DNA of 64,000 nt from positions 574,501-638,500 of the forward strand of contig NZ_JACVVX010000001.1 in assembly GCF_014534685.1 (NCBI RefSeq). Reading direction: 5' to 3'. This DNA comes from Oryzicola mucosus. Its GTDB lineage: Bacteria; Pseudomonadota; Alphaproteobacteria; Rhizobiales; Rhizobiaceae. Shown here piece after piece: positions 62,660-64,000 of the stretch (position 1 is the stretch's first letter; the number at the start of each line of letters is the position of its first letter). The notes beneath the pieces are model-generated. The model did not search any database. It worked only from the letters and a program-made list of their open reading frames with translations, and had not been told where the DNA came from. A program made the translations under genes and the position numbers.

Positions 62660-63646
62660 ATGTTTCGCTGGGGTGTACTTTCAACCGCAAAAATCGGCCG
62701 GGAGCATGTGCTGCCGGCAATAGCGGATTCCGACAATGGCGTGCTCGTCGCCGTGGCTAGCCGCGACATCGCCAAGGCCAAGGCGCTCGCGGCACGGTTC
62801 GGCGCGCCGCATACTTTCGGCTCGTATGAAGAGCTTCTGGCTTCCGACACCGTGGATGGCGTCTATATCCCGCTGCCGACCTCCCAGCATCTCGAATGGG
62901 CCACAAAGGCTGCCGAAGCCGGCAAACACGTGCTGGTGGAAAAGCCGCTGGCGCTGAAAGCCGACGACATCGCATCTCTGATCGCCGTCCGCGACGCGAA
63001 AAAGGTGCTGGTCAGCGAAGCCTTCATGGTGACCTACCATCCGCAGTGGCTCAAGGTGCGCGAACTGATCGCGTCAGGGGCCATCGGCCGGCTGCGCTAT
63101 GTCCAGGGCGTGTTCAGCTATTACAATGTCGACCCGTCCAACATGCGCAACCAGGTCTCGCTCGGCGGCGGTGCCCTGCCGGATATCGGCGTCTATCCGA
63201 CGGTGACGACACGGTTCGTCACGGCCAAGGAACCCGTCCGGGTGCAGGCGACGGTGGAGCGCGATGCAACCTTCGGCACCGATACCTTTTCGTCGATCCG
63301 GGCCGATTTCGGCGATTTCGAACTGTCCTTCTATCTGTCGACGCAGTTGGCGGCGCGGCAGATCATGGTCTTCCACGGCGACAAGGGCTACATCGAGGTC
63401 GCCTCGCCGTTCAATGCCGGGCTTTACGACCATCACCGCATCGAACTGCACAACCAGAACCACTCCGGCGCTGAGATCTTCCGCTTTCCGGCGACCCAGC
63501 AATACCGGCTCGAAGCCGAGACCTTCGTGCGCGCGGCGCAGGGCGGCGGCGACGAGATCTTTACGCTGGAACAGTCCGTGCTGAACCAGAAGGTGATCGA
63601 CGCGATTTTCCGCGCCGGAGAGACGGATAACTGGGAAGCGGTCTGA
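62660..63646 (+). CDS. Gfo/Idh/MocA-family oxidoreductase
   Basis: The 328-residue NAD(P)-dependent dehydrogenase has a Rossmann fold at the N terminus ([20 protein letters not shown]), the catalytic EKPLAL motif near residue 96 and a mixed C-terminal domain with [12 protein letters not shown] near 175. It acts on a sugar, inositol or similar polyol; the substrate is unknown. The ATG at 62660 follows GGAGGACA. It is unrelated to the iron genes upstream and stands before dnaK. Confidence 0.9.
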   Translation: MFRWGVLSTAKIGREHVLPAIADSDNGVLVAVASRDIAKAKALAARFGAPHTFGSYEELLASDTVDGVYIPLPTSQHLEWATKAAEAGKHVLVEKPLALKADDIASLIAVRDAKKVLVSEAFMVTYHPQWLKVRELIASGAIGRLRYVQGVFSYYNVDPSNMRNQVSLGGGALPDIGVYPTVTTRFVTAKEPVRVQATVERDATFGTDTFSSIRADFGDFELSFYLSTQLAARQIMVFHGDKGYIEVASPFNAGLYDHHRIELHNQNHSGAEIFRFPATQQYRLEAETFVRAAQGGGDEIFTLEQSVLNQKVIDAIFRAGETDNWEAV

Positions 63647-63715
63647 CGCACACCCCAACAGGCATCTCGCCCGCCGCGCCCTCCAAGGATTTGACTCCAA
63701 CCTTGGCGTGAAACG

Positions 63716-63744
63716 CTTGCGCGGCGAAAAGCCTGTTCTTATAT
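63716..63744 (+). promoter_or_regulatory. RpoH (sigma-32)-type heat-shock promoter of dnaK
   Basis: CTTG (63716-63719) and CTTATAT (63738-63744) are 18 bp apart, matching the alphaproteobacterial RpoH pattern CTTG-N17/18-CYTATNT. The site lies 120 bp upstream of the dnaK ATG; the rest of the gap 63647-63863 has no gene. Confidence 0.7.
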
Positions 63745-63863
63745 ACGCCGCACACCGGAAGGCTTATGGCACACAACCATCCGCCGGCCGGAATTTGTTG
63801 TGACAGGGGCTTTCGTCGGAACGCCGGAACGGGTCCTGAGAGCCTGCTTAGTGGAGAGAACAA

Positions 63864-64000
63864 ATGGCTAAAGTAATCGGTATCGACCTCGGAACGACCA
63901 ATTCGTGCATCGCCATCATGGATGGCAAGGAAGCCAAGGTCATCGAGAATGCGGAAGGCGCGCGCACGACCCCTTCCATCGTGGCATTCTCCGGCGACGG
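63864..64000 (+). CDS. dnaK: Chaperone DnaK (Hsp70), 3' truncated by window end
   Basis: Only the first 45 or so codons are in the window: [20 protein letters not shown] with the phosphate-1 motif, and then [14 protein letters not shown], which is the invariant DnaK N terminus. The ATG follows GGAGAGAACAA. It encodes the ATP-dependent Hsp70 chaperone, under the RpoH-type promoter upstream. Confidence 0.97.
   Translation, partial: MAKVIGIDLGTTNSCIAIMDGKEAKVIENAEGARTTPSIVAFSGD

Overview
The window is high-GC alphaproteobacterial chromosome, most likely from the Rhizobiales (Phyllobacteriaceae/Mesorhizobium-like; an inference). The signs are a RegB/RegA-type (ActS/ActR) redox pair, Irr- and RirA-type iron operators, a ribose-type sugar ABC cluster, a heat-shock-type promoter before dnaK, and clusters of palindromic repeats typical of this order. 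Housekeeping genes (hrpB, prfC, glk, dapB, gpmA, polA, dnaK) show it is core chromosome carrying accessory blocks.

Layout. 1-6.8 kb: hrpB (5' truncated by the window), ActS/ActR, an unrecognised protein and prfC. 6.9-9.4 kb: three overlapping phosphonate-metabolism genes (DUF1045, phnM, phnN). 9.4-16.1 kb (minus): seven iron genes in one direction (unknown Cys-rich protein, imelysin, bacterioferritin-associated ferredoxin, bacterioferritin, di-heme oxidoreductase, second imelysin, DUF1513), with a perfect Irr-type box upstream. 16.5-17.8 kb: a ferredoxin reductase. 18.0-27.3 kb: a sugar-acid/fucose-like catabolic locus (ABC transporter, FucU, aldo/keto reductase, altronate-dehydratase-family enzyme, zinc dehydrogenase) with a divergent GntR regulator and a matching operator-like motif before both minus-strand units. 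27.4-32.1 kb: an acyl-CoA ligase, then glpK and glpD. 32.5-35.3 kb: a two-component pair. 35.3-41.3 kb: an SH3 protein, tRNA-Leu(CAG), gpmA, dapB, an MsbA-like exporter and glk. 41.4-42.3 kb: a BASS-family carrier.

42.4-49.7 kb is the outstanding feature: a complete, compact type II-C CRISPR-Cas locus. The array has 36 repeats and 35 spacers at an exact 66-bp period. It is followed by cas2, cas1 and a 1097-residue cas9, all on the minus strand, and by a divergent tracrRNA on the plus strand. The tracrRNA anti-repeat pairs with the plus-strand repeat, so crRNAs are read toward cas2, opposite to the cas genes. Each repeat contains a promoter-like -35/extended -10 pair. Additional signals are an orphan 20-nt exact repeat fragment upstream of glk, a perfect 14-bp inverted repeat at the cas9/cas1 junction, and a long hairpin where the array and cas operon converge.

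50-64 kb: polA, which carries an in-frame palindromic insertion and appears to lack proofreading residues; a Zur-like regulator; a three-gene locus of a caspase-fold protease, a Cys-rich secreted protein and a one-pass membrane protein; an HxlR/SCP2 regulator with a VOC protein; a heme/iron uptake group (HmuT, TonB-dependent receptor, siderophore-interacting protein) around a RirA-type box; a Gfo/Idh/MocA oxidoreductase; and the start of dnaK.
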